From: Gallionellaceae bacterium
Lineage (GTDB): Bacteria; Pseudomonadota; Gammaproteobacteria; Burkholderiales; Gallionellaceae
Assembly: GCA_021731185.1 (NCBI GenBank)
Contig: JAKFXW010000052.1
Coordinates: 1-15,294, forward strand
DNA: 15,294 nucleotides
Direction of reading: 5' to 3'
Translations under genes and position numbers: made by a program
Shown here: positions 14,328-15,294 of the stretch, piece after piece
Position numbering within the stretch: position 1 is the first letter of the stretch
How the letters are laid out: every line of letters begins with the position of its first letter
Notes under the pieces: model-generated
Seen by the model: the letters and a program-made list of their open reading frames with translations, nothing else
Database searches by the model: none
What the model was told of the DNA's origin: nothing

Positions 14328-14544
14328 CTTTTGAAATTGCTCACGATTCAAGTCGCAATCGCGCAAAATTTTGGCGAGTAACCCCGGCCCAAGAGTTTCG
14401 CCAGAGTGAACTGGCACTACTGTCATATGACCGTCTGGGTGATGCAGAAAATGATGGCTGCCCTTTACGCGAAGTATTTCAAATACCAGCCTTCTTTAAG
14501 GCCGACAATGCTTTCTTGCCAGTCAGGCTGGGAAGAATCGTCAT
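14319..14544 (-). pseudogene. hicA: HicA-type mRNA interferase with one frameshift
   Basis: ATG at 14544 overlaps the hicB stop (ATGA). The frame reads MTILPSLTGKKALSALKKAGI and meets TGA at 14481-14479. Skipping one base (GGT ATT T GAA) restores a textbook HicA: EILRVKGSHHFLHHPDG, HMTVVPVHSGETLGPGLL, AKILRDCDLNREQFQKLL, stop at 14319. The catalytic His of the KGSHH motif is present, and the total would be about 74 aa, normal for HicA. HicA toxins are double-stranded-RNA-binding-fold RNases that cut mRNA. Whether this is a dead toxin, a sequencing error or a recoding site cannot be told here. Confidence 0.85.
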
Positions 14545-14756
14545 ACCGCAACTGAAATACGTTGGACTCCAACAAAATCGAGTGGCTCCACTACGTCACC
14601 CTGAACTTCAAGGCAAAGCTCAATGGCCTCGCGGATGCGCTCCATTAAATCATCCAGTGATTTTGCCTGCGTGTGGCAGCCTGGCAGGGCTGGAACCGAG
14701 GCAACAAAGTACCCTGCTGAATCTTTTTCAACAATCACATCAAACTGGTGTGTCAT
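14541..14756 (-). CDS. hicB: HicB-type antitoxin
   Basis: 71 aa from ATG at 14756, preceded by an excellent SD (GGAGG, 5 nt spacing). An upstream in-frame extension to 14843 lacks such a site. The sequence THQFDVIVEKDSAGYFVASVPALPGCHTQAKSLDDLMERIREAIELCL-type shows the partial RNase-H-like HicB fold that binds and masks HicA. There is no added ribbon-helix-helix DNA-binding domain, which short HicB forms lack. Gene order is antitoxin first, with a 4-nt overlap to hicA. A TACAAT element at about 14780 could be its -10 box. Confidence 0.92.
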   Translation of the reverse strand: MTHQFDVIVEKDSAGYFVASVPALPGCHTQAKSLDDLMERIREAIELCLEVQGDVVEPLDFVGVQRISVAV

Positions 14757-15007
14757 ATCAACCTCCAAATTTCCAGCTAAAATTGTACACCGAAGCGATA
14801 CATAGCGTAAAACGCACGTAAGCAAACGAGCCGATCTGTCCATGAAAAAGGCAGTATAGTTTGCGTACTGTAGTATTTTGGCTTGGCTATGCTAGCAAAG
14901 CTAGATTTGTAGCTCCTACACTTTTGTAATTGCACCTCACGACACCAGCGAAACCCATCATGCTGCAAATATAGACCTGACCCTCACGGAGTTTCCATCG
15001 AGATAAG

Positions 15008-15038
15008 GCGCACTGAGAAATGAACAGCCATATTTTGC
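15008..15038 (+). repeat. 31-bp direct repeat, copy 2 (in CRISPR leader)
   Basis: Partner of the copy at 14186-14216; lies 61 bp before the first CRISPR repeat. Confidence 0.85.
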
Positions 15039-15070
15039 TAAACATCGCGAAGCGATAACGCTGGATGGAT

Positions 15071-15087
15071 GACCCCCTTGTGGGGTC
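15071..15087. other. hairpin with the dispersed-repeat core next to the array
   Basis: GACCCC-CTTGT-GGGGTC is a perfect 6-bp stem with 5-nt loop. It contains CCCCTTGTGGGG (15074-15085), the exact 12-bp core of the 18-bp repeats found in earP and coaBC. It ends 12 nt before the first CRISPR repeat. Confidence 0.8.
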
Positions 15088-15099
15088 GTCCGTGCCAGC

Positions 15100-15294
15100 G
15101 TTGTAGCTCCCTCTCTCACCCCGGATGCTCTACAATGGCAGATCAAAGCGGATACAACGTTTGAGCGTTGTAGCTCCCTCTCTCACCCCGGATGCTCTAC
15201 AATTTCAATCAAGAATACTAATTCGATGATCCCGTTGTAGCTCCCTCTCTCACCCCGGATGCTCTACAATAATAGGGGACGGGCGCGACACGCT
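15100..15294 (+). CRISPR. type II-C-like CRISPR array (start; continues beyond window)
   Basis: Three identical 37-nt repeats at 15100-15136, 15167-15203 and 15234-15270, beginning GTTGTAGCTCCC and ending GCTCTACAAT, separated by two unrelated 30-nt spacers (15137-15166, 15204-15233); a third spacer runs off the edge at 15294. The repeat ends match the known Neisseria meningitidis type II-C repeat (GTTGTAGCTCCC...GCTACAAT), and 30-nt spacers fit that subtype. In Neisseria the terminal TACAAT is the -10 box of a promoter inside each repeat that drives individual crRNAs; TACAAT is kept here, with the upstream TG five bases before it instead of three. No cas gene or tracrRNA is visible; they would lie to the right or elsewhere. 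Confidence 0.95.

Noticed and set aside
14907..14916. TTGTAGCTCC, a 10-bp match to the 5' end of the CRISPR repeat
   Set aside because: The match ends after 10 bp, is part of a small TGTAG-CTC-CTACA palindrome, and no further repeat or anti-repeat sequence surrounds it.
14958..15146. 62-codon minus-strand ORF across leader and first CRISPR repeat
   Set aside because: It reads antisense through the CRISPR repeat and leader hairpin, with no ribosome binding site.

Overview
The window looks like a chromosomal segment of a betaproteobacterium. EF-P carries an arginine at position 32 and sits next to its rhamnosyltransferase gene earP, radC is divergent from coaBC-dut, and RppH, CbiX and a DUF475 membrane protein follow. 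The CRISPR repeat closely resembles the Neisseria type II-C repeat. Genus cannot be fixed from sequence alone; something in the Nitrosomonadales/Gallionellaceae range is a guess.

Layout. 1-1010: left edge with the N-terminal part of an AAA/SMC-like ATPase (minus strand, running off the window), a small signal-peptide-like ORF broken by TGA, and a gene-poor stretch ending in a bidirectional terminator. 1067-3581 (minus): radC-earP-efp, tightly packed. 3629-5424 (plus): coaBC-dut. 5583-5969 (plus): cbiX, then a bidirectional terminator. 6053-7778 (minus): rppH and a DUF475 membrane protein. 7779-8150: gene-poor, with a probable transposase remnant. 8151-8883: a Sel1-repeat exported protein whose frame is broken by a 133-bp tandem duplication. 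8989-9327 (minus): a DUF4156 lipoprotein. 9466-13703 (minus): a four-gene MacB-type export operon (membrane fusion protein, ATPase, two different permeases). 13840-15294: accessory and decaying DNA with a truncated SDR gene joined to a stray CRISPR-repeat fragment, a hicB-hicA module with a frameshift in hicA, and the start of a type II-C CRISPR array that runs off the right edge.

The most unusual signal is a dispersed 18-bp palindromic repeat, CATTGTCCCCTTGTGGGG (last base A in some copies). I find seven full units in this window, and every one lies inside a conserved housekeeping gene: earP (two tandem pairs), coaBC (two), and rppH (one, forming the last residues before the stop). The unit is a multiple of three long, has no stop codon in any of the six frames, and is read in different frames in different hosts (APQGDN, HCPLVG, SHKGTM). 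It behaves like a protein-coding-tolerant mini-repeat comparable in principle to Rickettsia palindromic elements. Its 12-bp core also occurs in a hairpin 12 nt before the first CRISPR repeat.

Functional links: EarP glycosylates EF-P Arg32; CoaBC (coenzyme A), Dut (dUTP removal), CbiX (sirohydrochlorin metal insertion) and RppH (RNA 5' pyrophosphate removal) are housekeeping; the 9.5-13.7 kb operon should form a tripartite efflux/export system with an outer-membrane channel encoded elsewhere. cas genes and tracrRNA are not visible and would be to the right if present.
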